From contig OX291542.1 of NCBI GenBank assembly GCA_946406115.1, forward strand, positions 3,682,959 through 3,746,958: a stretch of 64,000 nt of DNA, written 5' to 3'. Positions 52,577 through 63,960 of this stretch are shown here, piece by piece (within the stretch, counting starts at the first letter, position 1; each line of letters begins with the position of its first letter). Made by a program: the position numbers and the translations under genes. The DNA is from Apoda limacodes. Lineage: Eukaryota; Arthropoda; Insecta; Lepidoptera; Limacodidae. The notes under the pieces are model-generated. The model was not told the origin of the DNA. It searched no databases and was given only the letters and a program-made list of their open reading frames with translations.

Positions 52577-55528
52577 ATGAAATTCCTGGTAAGTTCAATT
52601 AAATTATAATAAGAAAATATTTTTTCAAAATAACAAATATTTTTAACTGTAAGAGAATGTGTTATATTAGCATGTCTAAACGCTAAAACTTTGTATTAGT
52701 TATTGAGTCCAATTTTATTAAGCAATATGTAACATTTTGTATAAAGAAATGTTATTTTACTCACAGTGCAATTTTACCTATTTTTAGGGTTCCGTAGCCA
52801 AATGGCAAAAACGGAAGCCTTATAAATTTTTCATGTCCGCCCATAAGTCACAGCATTATAAATCCGCTGTCTTTAGGTAGATTCTAATTAAACTTTACAG
52901 AGATGTGTCTATTATAAACTGCCGTGCTGCTGTAGATATGTAACGGAAGTTGAGAAACAAATTCTTTCAGTGTAGCTCTTATAGGTACATACATTGTGGG
53001 ATGAAAATAAAATTGTTGTATAGGCCATAATGGGGGGATTAGATAGGACTTTAAAAATGCATTTAAGGATTTTCACTTGACTTTTTTATTTGACACTTTT
53101 TGTCTTCTAAGATTATTTTTTGCCGAGTTTTTCGCATCCATAGTTGAAAACTTTGTGTCACCCCCCACTAACTCTTAAACCGCATGCTTTATAAACCTTT
53201 AATAGTATCAAAGAATTGAAAATTCGGTCCTTAACTTTCTTAGGTATTCACGGATTCAAAGTCACGGGAAAAAGCAAGTTGTAAAACGCCCAACAGCGAT
53301 TTTAAATTTCAACAAACAGGGAGCAGGAATTTGTATTAGGGTTGTTACGGAGGTGGAAGCGTATGCGAAGGTTAACGGAAGCGGAGGTGAAAATGGAAGT
53401 GGAAAAACAATTAAATCATCATGTCATTAAATCTAAACAGTTTCTAAGTGGCTGCACTAAATAGCTGTTTACTTGGCACTGAACTTGACGGCGCCGATAA
53501 GTACGTGCGAACGTTGGAAGCGGTTATTTCTCCGCCATAATAAAGGATCGTCGTTTATTTTAGCTCGGTTTTCAGTTTTCTATTCATTGTCATAGCTATT
53601 TGTTAACATGTCAGCCATATTAGAATGCGCACTTTGTGTTGGTGGTAAAATCTGAAAACGCGGTTCATCGTGTTTTGGGTTTGATTCTATTCTGGTAATT
53701 TTAGCAGCAGAAGCGACGGAAGATTCCTCATCACCAACTCCACTTACCACATTGGAATCATGTAGAGTAAGCAAGCGTATTAGTTCGGACTGAACATGTT
53801 CCTTTTGATCTCATTAAAAAACTTTAATGTGTTGCTTAAAAGGTTACAAAATCTGGAATTGATGTCTTCAATTAGTTTTTGAATAATGTTTTGGAAATTA
53901 TGGTTTGTGTCAAATTTACCTTTTAAACTTGCAATGTATGTCTCAGTACACATATAAATGGAATCACTTTTTGTTTCGCTCAGATTCCTCGTTGTTTCTT
54001 CACAAGGAGTATTAAAACTATTTTATAAAGATACAACCAGTCTTTTGACCATTTCGCGCGCAGGACGTTTCCGATAGGCTGCATCGTCGCTGCTTGCGTG
54101 TTGTTTTTCGTGCGAGTCATTATTTATGACGTAAATAAATAAACCTCCGTTACAACTCCGCAAAAATTTTACGGCGGTGGTACGTTATCGTGCAAAGCTT
54201 CCGGAGGCGGAGGCGAATGTCCGTTACAACACTAATTTGTATAAAATAAAGTTGCAGATTACCTTTCAATATCATTTCAAATTTTATTTATTTCAGGTCG
54301 TCTTCCTTACCTTTGCGCTAGCTGCTTATGCTATGCCCTACTACGCTGTCCCACAATCAGGCCAGCAGTTTGGTAGTGCGTTCGGGGATCAGCAGCATAA
54401 TGTTGGTTCTAGCGGCTTCGGACAACAGGGTCACCAAGTGGGTGGTGCAAACGATTTCCATGACAGGGGACATCAGCAAAGCAACTTTAAAGAGGTAAAT
54501 AACAAAAAACACAATTATAAAATAACAAAATTATAAAATTTTGATATTTGAATCAATTTGTGCAGACTATATTTGTCATATATACTTTGCGCTAGTTTTT
54601 ATATTTTTTTGCATTACAGTTTATTAATGAAAAATTTACATAGATACAGAAAATCAGCTAACTTCAAAAGAATAATTATTTATAGAAATAACTATTTGTG
54701 GTGATACCAAAAAATGCTACCAACCTTAAGGCTATCAGAATTCAGTTGTAAAAAATATTTACTGCTTTTGAAGCAGGTAAAATAAATAATATTATTGCAA
54801 CGTGTTTTACCTGCAAAAGATAGTTTCTCGAATAACTACTTGTTCATCGGTGATGAGCTAACATCCGGGACACTGTGCAGCACCTGTCTGTGCTGTATTT
54901 ATGAATAAACGACGTAAATAATAATAATATTTTAGTAGTATTTACGATTAGGTAGGTAAGTTAGAATGCTACTAAGTAGGTACTTATTGTTTTACTTATT
55001 TTTCATTTATGTCTGTAAAGTGACGCAGTAAAGTGACGCAGTAAAGTGACGCAGTAAAGTGACGCAGTAAAGTGACGCAGTAAAGTGACGCAGTAAGGGC
55101 TCGCACTGAAAATCAATATTGTGTTAATCATTATTGTTGTCTTCGGATATAAATGATGCTGAGGGGGGGCTCTTTTATCTCACGCACTTTTTGTTTTATT
55201 ATAGTTATTTCTTTAATAATTTTATTTTCTCTTAGAACGTGTATTTGCTAAATAAACTTTCTCTTTATCTTTGTTTTTAAATGAGCTTAGATAAATTTTA
55301 TAATAATGATGACAATTATGATGTCTGTATAAGTACAGTAAAAGTTTATTTTATAGCCAAAATATTTATTAAAAACAGATAAAAGAGGGTTCCTCGTCGT
55401 CATCTCACGACGTCGGAGGGTCGTCGCAGTTCGGGTCGGCGGGCGGACAGTCCGGCGGGTTTAACAACCACAACCAGGGACAGTCCGGCTTTGGTCAGCA
55501 GAGCGGCACCGGCTTCCTGCAGGGCTGA
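52577..55528 (+). CDS. Secreted Gly/Gln/Ser-rich protein, intact copy (119 aa, three exons)
   Basis: Exons are 52577-52588 (MKFL), 54297-54494 and 55379-55528, all joined in phase 0 with GT/AG borders. MKFL plus VVFLTFALAAYA is a signal peptide split by intron 1, with the mature chain starting around MPYYAVPQSG. The rest is low complexity: SGQQFGSAFGDQQHN, GSSGFGQQGHQVGG, NDFHDRGHQQSNFKE, then GSSSSSHDVGGSSQFGSAGG, QSGGFNNHNQGQSGFGQQSG and FLQG-stop. It has no Cys. Exon 3 is very GC-rich compared with the surrounding introns. A paralogue in opposite orientation lies at 60.5-62.05 kb. Intron 1 (1.7 kb) carries repeat and possible transposon sequence; intron 2 carries a 13-bp tandem repeat. An early intron after four codons is typical of insect cuticle and silk-type genes. 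I do not recognise the family. Confidence 0.85.
52786..53330 (+). mobile_element. Interspersed repeat in intron 1 ('gggttccgtagccaaa')
   Basis: 'tagggttccgtagccaaatg' then 'gcaaaaacggaagccttata' resembles the 5' end of a lepidopteran repeat related to the SINE at 45 kb, followed by a 3' section with 'ttttcgcatccatagttgaa'. Its extent is a guess. Confidence 0.45.
53335..54240. mobile_element. Possible degraded Harbinger-like DNA element in intron 1
   Basis: The ends, 'ttagggttgttacggagg' and, reverse-complemented, 'ttagtgttgtaacggaca', look like imperfect terminal inverted repeats next to TTA/TAA, the PIF/Harbinger target preference. Inside, the minus-strand frame 53,580-53,774 ('DEESSVASAAKITRIESN') could be a remnant of the MADF/Myb-like accessory protein of such elements. 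Evidence is weak. Confidence 0.3.
55015..55092 (+). repeat. 13-bp tandem repeat, six units, in intron 2
   Basis: 'gtaaagtgacgca' is repeated six times without a mismatch. It lies about 290 bases before exon 3. Each unit contains TGACGCA, which resembles a bZIP-type binding site (TGACGNA), so a regulatory role is possible but unproven. Confidence 0.9.
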
Positions 55529-55909
55529 TGTTTATTCGACAGATATATTTCAGATTCAGAAATTGTTTAAAATATAAACGCAAATACTTTTTTTTGTTAT
55601 ATATTTTTACACATTATATGTCGTTATCAAAGTTCTTGATAACATGTATTTATATATTTCTTGTTCTCTATAAATTGTGTTTTCTTTTCTTATAGAAATG
55701 TGAAGTTTTCCTCAGTAGTTAAACGCATGTGTCCCCACTCTTACGCTCTTATGCTTCTAACTGAGAATCCCTGTACTGCTGACGGTTGTTTTTTAAAAAT
55801 ACCTTAAAGTATTAAGACCATCATTATAAATATTTATTTCAAAATTAAATGTTATAGAATAACGCTTTCCTAGTGACCGATACACATCAACTGTGCTCAT
55901 TAATACGAG

Positions 55910-55976
55910 TTAAAACAGCCAAGCTTGTATCCAGGCGCATCACCCAGAATGAGTAAAATTTATTATTTAGAAAATG
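55910..55976 (+). repeat. Remnant of a tandem copy of the gene's upstream region (part 1)
   Basis: 'aaaacagccaagcttgtatc' followed by 'caggcgcatcacccagaatg' matches 52,207-52,280. The LINE fragment that follows interrupts it. Confidence 0.6.
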
Positions 55977-56358
55977 TGTTCTACCGCTTGTACAATGGAT
56001 TGTGTTCTAAGGAATTGTTCGAAATGATGCCCACGGCTACTTTCTACCATCGTACCGCTCGCCATCGACAGGGAATTCATTCTCACACTTTGGAACCGAA
56101 ATGGTCGCGTACAGTGCGGTTTCAGAGAAACTTCCTCCCGCGAACGCTTGGGTTGTGGAATGAGCTCCCTGCCAAGGTTTTCTCTAAGGACTACAGTATG
56201 GGGTTCTTCAAAAAAGAAGTTATTAGATTTCTGAAGGGTCGGCAACGCGCGAGTGATGCCCCTGGTGTTGCAAGCGTCCATAGGCTACGGTGACCGCTTA
56301 CCATCAGGCGGACCGTAGGCTTGTTTGCCACCTTAGTGGTATAAAAAAAAAAAAAAAA
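55976..56358 (+). mobile_element. 5'-truncated LINE 3' end (CR1-like), copy 1
   Basis: The frame reads 'VFYRLYNGLCSKELFEMM', 'TATFYHRTARHRQGIHSHT' and 'GLWNELPAKVFSKDYSMGFF' and ends 'ASVHRLR'. Then come a short 3' UTR ('ccgcttaccatcaggcggac', 'gtttgccaccttagtggtat') and an A tail. This is the C-terminus after the RT of a non-LTR retrotransposon abundant in Lepidoptera, probably CR1/Daphne-like. It has lost everything upstream, as usual for incomplete target-primed reverse transcription. Confidence 0.85.
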
Positions 56359-57066
56359 ATTAAACAAAAAATTAAGAATTTTTTTTTGAGATGTATCAAA
56401 AACTGTATTTTTAACAATTAAAGTCACGGTTGTGACTTCGGCATACGACTCATAGCGCAAGCAGCGAACAACGAACGAGCGAATCGACGCTGTAACGTCA
56501 CAATCAGTATTCCGGCTGACATTACTGATTTTAAGAAATCCACAAATCGAATTATTAAAAAAATCTGTCTACAAGATATGGTTATAAACCGGAGTTATTT
56601 TTTTAATTATCTGAAGTTTTTTTTATTGAAATGTGCGATTTTTTAAAATTTATTTCTATCTTCCCCATGGTATCAATATTTTATTTGGGACCGGACTTGC
56701 TACGACTGCTTTGCTGTCGAGTGCACAAATGTTCTTGGACGTCAACTTGACATCGTCTCTTAAATGATGTAGGAACTTTTTATAATATACAGTTACTCAT
56801 ATAGACGATCCGCCTGGTGGTAGAAGCGTAGCCTATTAAAATATGCCACAGCAGAAGTCAACATCAAGAATCTTTATGATCTTGGAGATGGCACGGGGTT
56901 TGTTTTAAATTTTAGAACCACAGTAAATCTGATTTTCATAATGGTCAACCCGTATAACCGGGTTGAGTCGGATTAAGTTTTCCATCAATTTGACTACCTA
57001 TGTCCTTATAATTCCCACTGCCCAACCCTGATTTTACTGTTTTTTTTGTTTCCAAATGCATTAGTT
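56359..57066. other. No feature recognised
   Basis: AT-rich sequence following the LINE tail. No exon or known repeat was recognised. Confidence 0.4.
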
Positions 57067-57165
57067 ATGTTGCTTGGAAGTACCTACGATCATACTGGAT
57101 GCTTTTTTATGGTTTTTTAATGTAGTAAAAAATCTTTAAAAAAGAGCAAAATATCAGTGCACTGA
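57067..57165 (+). repeat. Remnant of a tandem copy of the gene's upstream region (part 2)
   Basis: 'gttgcttggaagtacctacg' and 'aaaaaagagcaaaatatcag' match 52,310-52,395. No TATA box or exon 1 follows, so only the distal promoter flank of this copy is left. Confidence 0.6.
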
Positions 57166-58227
57166 GAAAAAAATATTGTCAAATTGACAAAAAAACTTTG
57201 TTTCTGTGGAGCCCACCAAGGTCCATAGATGGAATAACAACGTTTTTATTGTCACTTCATACTCTGATAATTCAACAATGCTGTCGAAGTTTAATGCATG
57301 ACGTCAACATCGAACGCGCGTTCACATATATGCTGTCAGTCTGATTAAGTAAATTTGCTGCAGTGACAAGGCCTCATGACCAAGTTTGGTTCTACAACAA
57401 TGTTAAAGTTGTCTGTCTGAGTAGTTAATTTGCTATAGTCACAAAGCTTAGGTTGTTCTCATGACCAATTGCCTGCCCCACCCCAGACTACTAATGGTTA
57501 AGGTTAAAGATTCTTTATTTCTCAAAAAGAATAACATAATTCACTTACAGAGAAATACTAATATTATTAAGTCAGTAATTGCTTAGTTGCTAAGGTATAA
57601 ATAGTCAACAATGCTAAGTTTATGGTACATTGTAACATTATTAGCTATAATACAATTTACTGTAACTTGAATGTTCAAGCCAGATACATACAAGTGGGTT
57701 AGTATTTAGATAATAGGTAGAAAAGCCTATTTCTGTGAATGACATTTTAATACAGTGTAGGGAAGGATATATATTACCTAGTTGGCATTGATGTTACTAA
57801 CTCATTAACTACAGTAGTCACATGTTCACTAACGCCTAGTTCATAGTGCAAAAACATAGATAGCCGATTAATTTCTACTTAGACATTTCAGTACTACTTA
57901 AATTATGTTATAACTTAGTATTTGTTTTTAATAATATAATTTAAATTTAATAATGGTATATTATATATAAGTCATTCAGTCATTTATTAAAGACATTAGA
58001 TGAATTTATAAAAATCTACATGTTTTTTCTATATTTTCCACTTAACTGTCGTTCTACTTGTATTCGTTTTTCTTCGAATTTTTTGGATTTTAGAAACACT
58101 CCTTTTACCTTAGTAACCTTTACTAAGCGACTGAATCATAGATAAGTGGAAGTTTAATAAGATGGTATCTACGTCCTTATTATTATCTTTATCAATATTA
58201 GCCAGTTATGTGGTAAAGCTTCCTCAC
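57166..58227. other. Unassigned DNA with one possible dispersed repeat
   Basis: 'ttaaagattctttatttctc' (about 57,505) is a phrase frequent in lepidopteran dispersed repeats. Otherwise AT-rich and without coding signal. Confidence 0.4.
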
Positions 58228-58952
58228 ACTGCGTTTTTAGAAAAATCCCTTTCACTGTGGTCCGACAATTCCAGAACACACCCCTCTCCATCTCCAAGAG
58301 CATTGGGATCCTTGGTGTTGACATCTCCAGCGATGTTCAGTTCCGAGATCACTTGCTAGACAAGGTAAAGCTGGTGTCCAAAAAACTTGGTGTACTCAAC
58401 AGAGCGAAGCAGTACTTCACGTTTGTGCAAAGGTTGCTGCCATCTCTGATACCTGGATACCAGCTTGGCCCTTTTGACTTGGTTCAACGACGGGCTGTGA
58501 CAATTGTTGACGATCCCAAACTCACTTGCGGTATCGAGCCCTTAAGTCTGAGGACAGACTTTGCGTCCCTGTGTGTGTTCTACCGCTTGAACAATGGGTT
58601 GTGTTCTGAGGAATTGTTCGAAATGATGCCCACAGCTACTTTCTACCATCGCACCGCTCGCCATCGGCAGGGAATTCATGCTCACACTTTAGAACCGAAA
58701 TGGCCGCGTACAGTCCGATTTAGAGGAACTTCCTCTTGCGAACGCTTGGGTTGTGGAATGAGCTCCCTGCCAAGGTTTTCTCTAAGGACTACGGTAATTA
58801 TAGAGTAATTATAATAATTAGATTTCTGAAGGGTCGGCAACGCACGAGTGATGCCCTTGGTGTTGCAAGCGTCCATAGGCTACGGTGACCGCTTACCATC
58901 AGGCGTAAGCAGTAAGCTTGTTTGCCACCTTAGTGGTATAAAAAAAAAAAAA
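58228..58952 (+). mobile_element. 5'-truncated LINE 3' end (CR1-like), copy 2
   Basis: A longer copy of the same LINE. It includes part of the RT C-terminus ('SISKSIGILGVDISSDVQFR', 'KKLGVLNRAKQYFT', 'DLVQRRAVTIVDDPKLTCGI') and then the 'VFYRLNNGLCSEELFEMM' region. A small deletion has removed the segment between 'RLLPSLI' and 'GYQLGPFD' that copy 3 retains, and frameshifts occur near the end. It ends with the 'ccaccttagtggtataaaaa' tail. Confidence 0.85.
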
Positions 58953-59360
58953 GGTAAGTCTTTGCTACTTTCACCACCGCTACGAAAATTCCGCCCCAAG
59001 AAGGATATACGGGGTGATCGAAAATCCACTTAAGCACCCACATAGTTGGTGCCCCAATCTGTACGGATGATATTTGGCAATCCACGGAGACTACCTCAAG
59101 GTAAACAGCCTTTATAACAAGACATACTAATACGCACACGTATGCTTTAGCCACCTTGGCGTTACGCAAGGTAGAAGTCTTAATTTTAAAGGGACCTGCA
59201 AAGTCAGTTCCAACACTATAAAACTATAAAAGCAGGATTTACTCAATCAGGAGGCAAATCGCCCATTTCTGGCTTGTTGTTGTGAGTCAGTGTTGCCTTG
59301 AGCCTAAAACACACAACAACAACAAAGAGCACACTCTTAATAACTCTTTGAGCCGAGACA
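58953..59360 (-). pseudogene. BEL/Pao retrotransposon integrase fragment
   Basis: On the minus strand from 59,360: 'KPEMGDLPPD', a stop, then further down 'VGTDFAGPFKIKTSTLRNAK' and 'VAKAYVCVLVCLVIKAVYLE'. This is the start of a BEL/Pao integrase core (first catalytic Asp in D-FAGPF, then the conserved KAY-C-FVC-KAVHLE strand). After 'VVS' the match ends, so the rest of the core is lost, and the fragment abuts the A tail of the neighbouring LINE. It is non-functional. Confidence 0.75.
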
Positions 59361-60465
59361 ATCCAAAACTCTTGTTGGACTAGTGCAAGAAGATTACAGA
59401 GTTAAAACAGCCCTTAATAGATCTATGTATGTCATCTTGTATCATATATGTGATAGGGTTTGTTTTCTGCACTTTAACTATTGAAAATATTTCAGTTGAC
59501 CAATTCGGTGAATATAATTGGAACATATTCTCCAAATTTGAATTTAAGACTTTCAACAGATTACTTACACTAATCAATACCTTACAGCGAGTGCCTGTTG
59601 TCGTTACTACAAGTAGCGACTGTACTACTAATTAAACTGCAGTTAAATCAGTCGCGCCTGCTTATATTAAATATTTGGTTAAGTACTATATTATCATGAA
59701 GTGACAATATATTTGAATTCATACAAAATGTCATTAAATGATATTCTGACTGTGACTTTACAGGTATAGGAGTAAATAAGGTTTAGGTTCACTTGTTATT
59801 TGCTTTTTAGTTTTAAATGTTTTTTAGTCGGGTTTTTTAATTTTTTATTATTTTTTTTTAACTTTTTTCTTATAGTAAAGCTTTTCCGAATCATACCCAT
59901 CGGTACACAGCATAGAACTCTACAAATAGTTTGTTAGTAAAGTTTAATCTAGATGACGTTAAAAAACATAAGGCAGGCTTGTAAATAAACACGTTGCTAA
60001 GTAAAAATAGACGGACAGACAAAAATAGAAACAGTTCTGCGATGTTATTTACAGAATAATTTAAATTTACACTTAATTCTCTACAATAAAACTTTATGAT
60101 TAATTAATTAATGAACAATAAATATAATTGTAGCACAAGTGCTTGGCTTTTCATTTCGAAAAATTTAATCAATAGACACAGCTTATTGAGCGAACCATAG
60201 CTACAACTATAGCTTGGCTTACTATGGCAAACTTGTTTAGTATGATTAAGCCTATGGTAACTCACCATAGGCTGATATCCCACGATGTTAACCAAATGTA
60301 GGGCGGGCTGAGCCGCTGACAACAGCTAGTTTTAGAATATAGTACATTTTTTTCTGCTCTTATAACTGAGATTGATAGTTTAACGTTAGAAGTATGAATT
60401 GAAATAAAAAAAAATTAAATGCATTTAACATAAGTTTATTATCAAATTTAACTAATGAAAAACAA
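59361..60465. other. Unassigned AT-rich DNA
   Basis: Frames at 59,380-59,635 and 60,104-60,322 are short and overlap on both strands, with no domain. The last part, 60,400-60,465, is the 3' UTR of the convergent gene copy. Confidence 0.45.
60435..60440 (-). terminator. Poly(A) signal of the convergent copy
   Basis: TTTATT on the plus strand gives AATAAA on the minus strand, 26 bases past the TGA stop at 60,466-60,468. Confidence 0.55.
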
Positions 60466-62051
60466 TCAGCCCTGCATAAAGCTGCTACCCCCCTGCCGCC
60501 CGAAGCCGGACTGTCCCCGGTTGAAGTTGTTAGACCCGCCGGACTGTCCTCCCGCCGACCCGAACTGCGACGACCCTCCGATATCGTGAGACGAAGACTG
60601 GGATCCCTCGGTTATCTGGTTTTAAATAAACATTTTGGTTAAATAACAGTTTACAGAAACAAAACGTAAATGCTTTGCATAACATGTTAAAAATGTAAAA
60701 AGTTGATTTCCCTGATCTATTTTTTTTTTTTTTTTTTATACCACTAAGGTGGCAAACAAGCTTACGGTCCGCCTGATGGTAAGCGGTCACCGTAGCCTAT
60801 GGACGCTTGCAACACCAGGGGTATCACTCGCGCGTTGCTGACCCTTCAGAAATCTAACAACTTCTTTCTTGAAGAACTCCATACTGTAGTCCTTGGAGAA
60901 AAACTTGGCAGGGAGCTCATTCCACAACTTAAGCGTTCGCGGGAGGAAGTTTCTCTGAAACCGCACTGTACGGGACCACTTAGGTTCTAAAGTGTGAGAA
61001 TGAATTCCCTGCCGATGGCGAGCGGTGCGATGGTAGAAAGTAGCCGTGGGTATCATTTCGAACAATTCCTCACAAAACAACCCATTGTACAAGCGGTAGA
61101 ACACACACAGGGAGGCAAGTCTGTCCTCAGACTTAAGGGCTCGATACCGCAAGTGAGTTTGGAATCGTCGACAATTCTCACAGCCCGTCGTTGAACCGAG
61201 TCAATAGGGCCAAGCTGGTATCCGAGTGCACCCACCAAGAGATGGCAGCAGTACTCCATATGGGGCCGAACTTGCGACTTGTAAAGTAACAACCTTTGCC
61301 CCGACGTGAAGTACTGCCTGGCTGTCGTCAATCGTATAGATTAAAGCAACATCATTTTATATTTTATAAAAAAATAGATCATTAATCAATCTGATCATTG
61401 GTTTTCATTCTAGACCCGATGATTATTATAGATTTTTGAAACCAAAATTGTATTATAGTAAAATTTGTCAGTTACTTGTTAGCAGTTTTATATCAGAATC
61501 CCTTCTGCATCCACCTCACGATAAGTAATGTATGAAATTCTAGGTGGTTGCGGTCACTAGAACTGTGGTTTTTGTGGATTTTACTTACCTTTTTGAAGTT
61601 GCTTTGCTGTTGACCCCTGTTGTGGAACTCATTGGCGCCGCCCGTTTGGTGACCTCGTTGCCCGAAACCGCTGGAACCCATGTTGTGTTGCTGACCTCCT
61701 TACTCGTTACCAAACTGTTGACCTGATGATTGTGGGTACATTGACATAGTGTTGTAAGGCATTGCATGCGCAGTAATCACAAGGGTTGCGATGAGAATCT
61801 GAAATAATTAAATTAAGACGTCGTAATAATAAGTGTTGTTATAAATCTTGTCGCTGTTTCCTAAGATTAGGAAAACTATTGAATTTTGTAATAGTTATGA
61901 AGAAAAATATCCACACGGATCCACTGACCGACTTGAGGAGTAGTTTTTATAGACAGCCAAAAATTTAAAACAATTTATATATTCGTTAATCGTAGTTGAA
62001 CAGAACGAAAGGTGAAAAACTTAGAAGTATTCAACTTACCAAGCAATTCAT
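60466..62051 (-). pseudogene. Secreted Gly/Gln/Ser-rich protein, convergent copy with an in-frame stop
   Basis: Minus-strand exons 62040-62051 (MNCL), 61589-61798 and 60466-60615 correspond one for one to the intact gene at 52.6-55.5 kb, with the same phases and GT/AG sites. The signal peptide (ILIATLVITAHA) and MPYNTMSMYPQSSGQQFGN follow. Codon 33 of exon 2 is TAA (61,700-61,702), after which the frame continues cleanly with GGQQHNMGSSGFGQRGHQTG. Exon 3 reads 'GSQSSSHDIGGSSQFGSAGG' and 'GRQGGSSFMQG' to a stop at the same place as the paralogue. Intron 2 holds a LINE fragment. The promoter TATA, splice sites and poly(A) signal are kept, so the stop looks recent and may be a polymorphism or an assembly error. 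Confidence 0.75.
60719..61335 (-). mobile_element. 5'-truncated LINE 3' end (CR1-like), copy 3, in an intron
   Basis: On the minus strand: 'TARQYFTSGQRLLLYKSQVR', 'PHMEYCCHLLVGALGYQLGP', then (other frame) 'LASLCVFYRLYNGLFCEELF' to 'ASVHRLR', and the T run at 60,719-60,738 as its poly(A) tail. It is the same family as the copies at 56.0 and 58.2 kb. It lies wholly in intron 2 of the convergent gene copy, in the same orientation as that gene, so its poly(A) signal could affect transcripts. Confidence 0.85.
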
Positions 62052-62113
62052 GTTGAGATAGGATAGATAGGACAGCTGCTAGTAGAATATTTTTTTTACC
62101 TTCACCACAAATT

Positions 62114-62121
62114 ATTATATA
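62114..62121 (-). promoter_or_regulatory. TATA box of the convergent copy
   Basis: ATTATATA on the plus strand (TATATAAT on the minus strand), about 65 bases before the ATG at 62,051, as in the paralogue. Confidence 0.6.
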
Positions 62122-62439
62122 GTCTTCTAATTATGCTTTAATCATGACATAAGTACTAATTTCCGAATTAATCACTTTGATAAATGAACTTCGTTAATTA
62201 TTTCAGATAATTAATCTCTTGCGTTTTCGATATTTAGTCATAGCCTTCCTGGGAAATAGTAACAAAATTTACTGTGATATTTTGAAACAATATCAAAAAG
62301 AAAGTTTTCGGATTTGCCTTTAATGGTTTTAAACGAAGATCATAACAAGCGTATATCCAGAACGAATAATTGTAGTCGATGTGATCTCATGTAGATAATG
62401 ATAAATAAGTAATAATAAATATTTTTGGACATTACACAC

Positions 62440-62664
62440 ACCGGCGTCGGGTCCTAACCTAAACAAAGCTTATGCTATGGATACCAAAACAAGGATACAA
62501 ATACATATATATTTTTTTTTGTAAATACATACATATTAATCATAGAAAACACCCAGTCTCAAGACAAACACAAATAATAAATGTTTGTCTTGTACGGGAA
62601 TCGAACCCACGCGCCTCGTTTCAGAAATCGGGTCATTACCCACTGAGCCTAGGAGCCGACTAAT
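62440..62664 (-). mobile_element. tRNA-derived SINE
   Basis: It shares 'aacaaagcttatgctatgga' and 'catagaaaacacccagtctc' with the copy at 47.03-47.41 kb. At its right end 'tacgggaatcgaacccacgc' is a well-kept tRNA B box in reverse complement (GGTTCGATTCC), followed by 'cattacccactgagccta', the tRNA A-box side. Transcription would run leftward. Confidence 0.75.
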
Positions 62665-63540
62665 GTTGTAGTAGTTTGTACCACGATGGCTGAAATGGAC
62701 AAATACTAACACGGAACTTTCATCATCTAGCAGTGTGCCAAGGTTGGAAGAGGGAATTGTATTAGCCAAAGTACAGATTCCTTAGTTGAGACAGCTTAAA
62801 GGCGAGCTTTGTCTTGATTATAAAGTAAATTCAAAGTCATTTCTGCATCAATAGAGTGCTTAAATGTTTGTTTTCCTCGGAGCACTTGCATTTGGGCAGA
62901 GAGAGATCCAAGTTTACTTAGCTTCACTTAAATGATATATGTTAACATATTTTTTTTATGTTTTAAACAGTTTTAAAATGTTTTGACAAAGAACGTAAAC
63001 ACTATGAACGGAAGATAGAAAAGTCAGCTAAGCAACACTTGATGTCCCTCTGATGCCAATTTTAACAAAAAAGTTTTAAGAGTCTTTATGAATTTCCATG
63101 TTGGGCAGATACGAAGAAAATAAGTGAATTTTGGTACAGCAATTTTTATGATTGTATAAGCTATGTGAGAATTCAAAAGGTGGTTAAACCTTGGTGGTTG
63201 GAGTATATGCGAAATTTTTGATTTTGTTTTCCAAAACAATATTTAAACCTATGTCGAAAATAGGCACAACTAGAAGACAAAGACTATTTTTCTGCAATTT
63301 AAATGTTTAGAGCTATATATTTAAACTAACGTATAATATTTGTCTTATTGGTATCAGTTATTTGATGTGTTATAAAAAGTTCACATTTTGAACTATTTAA
63401 GGATAAAAAAAAATAAAAAAAAATAAGAAATATATTTAAGAATAGAAAGTATCTTTTTCTTGAATTTGCAGTTGTTGACTAGAACTCCAACTGAAACTCA
63501 AACATTCTTATTCAAATAGATTTTTAAACAGCACTTTTGA
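62665..63540. other. Unassigned AT-rich DNA
   Basis: No recognisable exon, RNA gene or repeat. Frames at 62,536-62,769 and 63,024-63,239 are short and without a domain. Confidence 0.45.
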
Positions 63541-63960
63541 ATCGTTAGTTTTATTATTACCACCGGTTCTGGATAATTTACTACCGACAAGAATCGGCAA
63601 GAAACCCTTTGATATTTTTTTAACTTCATAATAAAATACAATATAGCCTTACATAACATAACTAGGTAATAACATAACATACATTTTTTTAATATAAAAA
63701 ATATTACTAATACCCCAACACCGATACAAATCAATTAAATTTTATTTTTTCCAAGCATTTCATCATTAATGTATTTATCAACATAGCTGTTTTTTTTCAC
63801 TAAACTATCTATGACATATTTTTAAATTTATTTGAATGTGAATTAACAGCATGTTCCGGAATGTTATTGTAGAAATATATAATTTGTATTGCGAAAGAGC
63901 TATGTACCTTCTGAAGACCTTCATTGCAATTTAACTAATAAAATTCATTCATATAAAGAT
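63541..63960 (-). mobile_element. Degraded LINE 3' end (jockey-like)
   Basis: On the minus strand 'FYNNIPEHAVNSHSNKF' then 'KNMS' resembles the C-terminal 'FYNKIP' motif of a jockey-type ORF2, followed by 'ccaccggttctggataattt' and 'agaatcggcaagaaaccctt' on the plus strand, phrases I associate with that family's 3' end. Many stops are present. Assignment is tentative. Confidence 0.4.

Noticed and set aside
54177..54296. N-terminal extension of the Gly/Gln-rich protein upstream of exon 2
   Set aside because: This open stretch lies before a good acceptor (TTTCAG, ending 54,296), and the paralogue with the same exon structure has no such extension.
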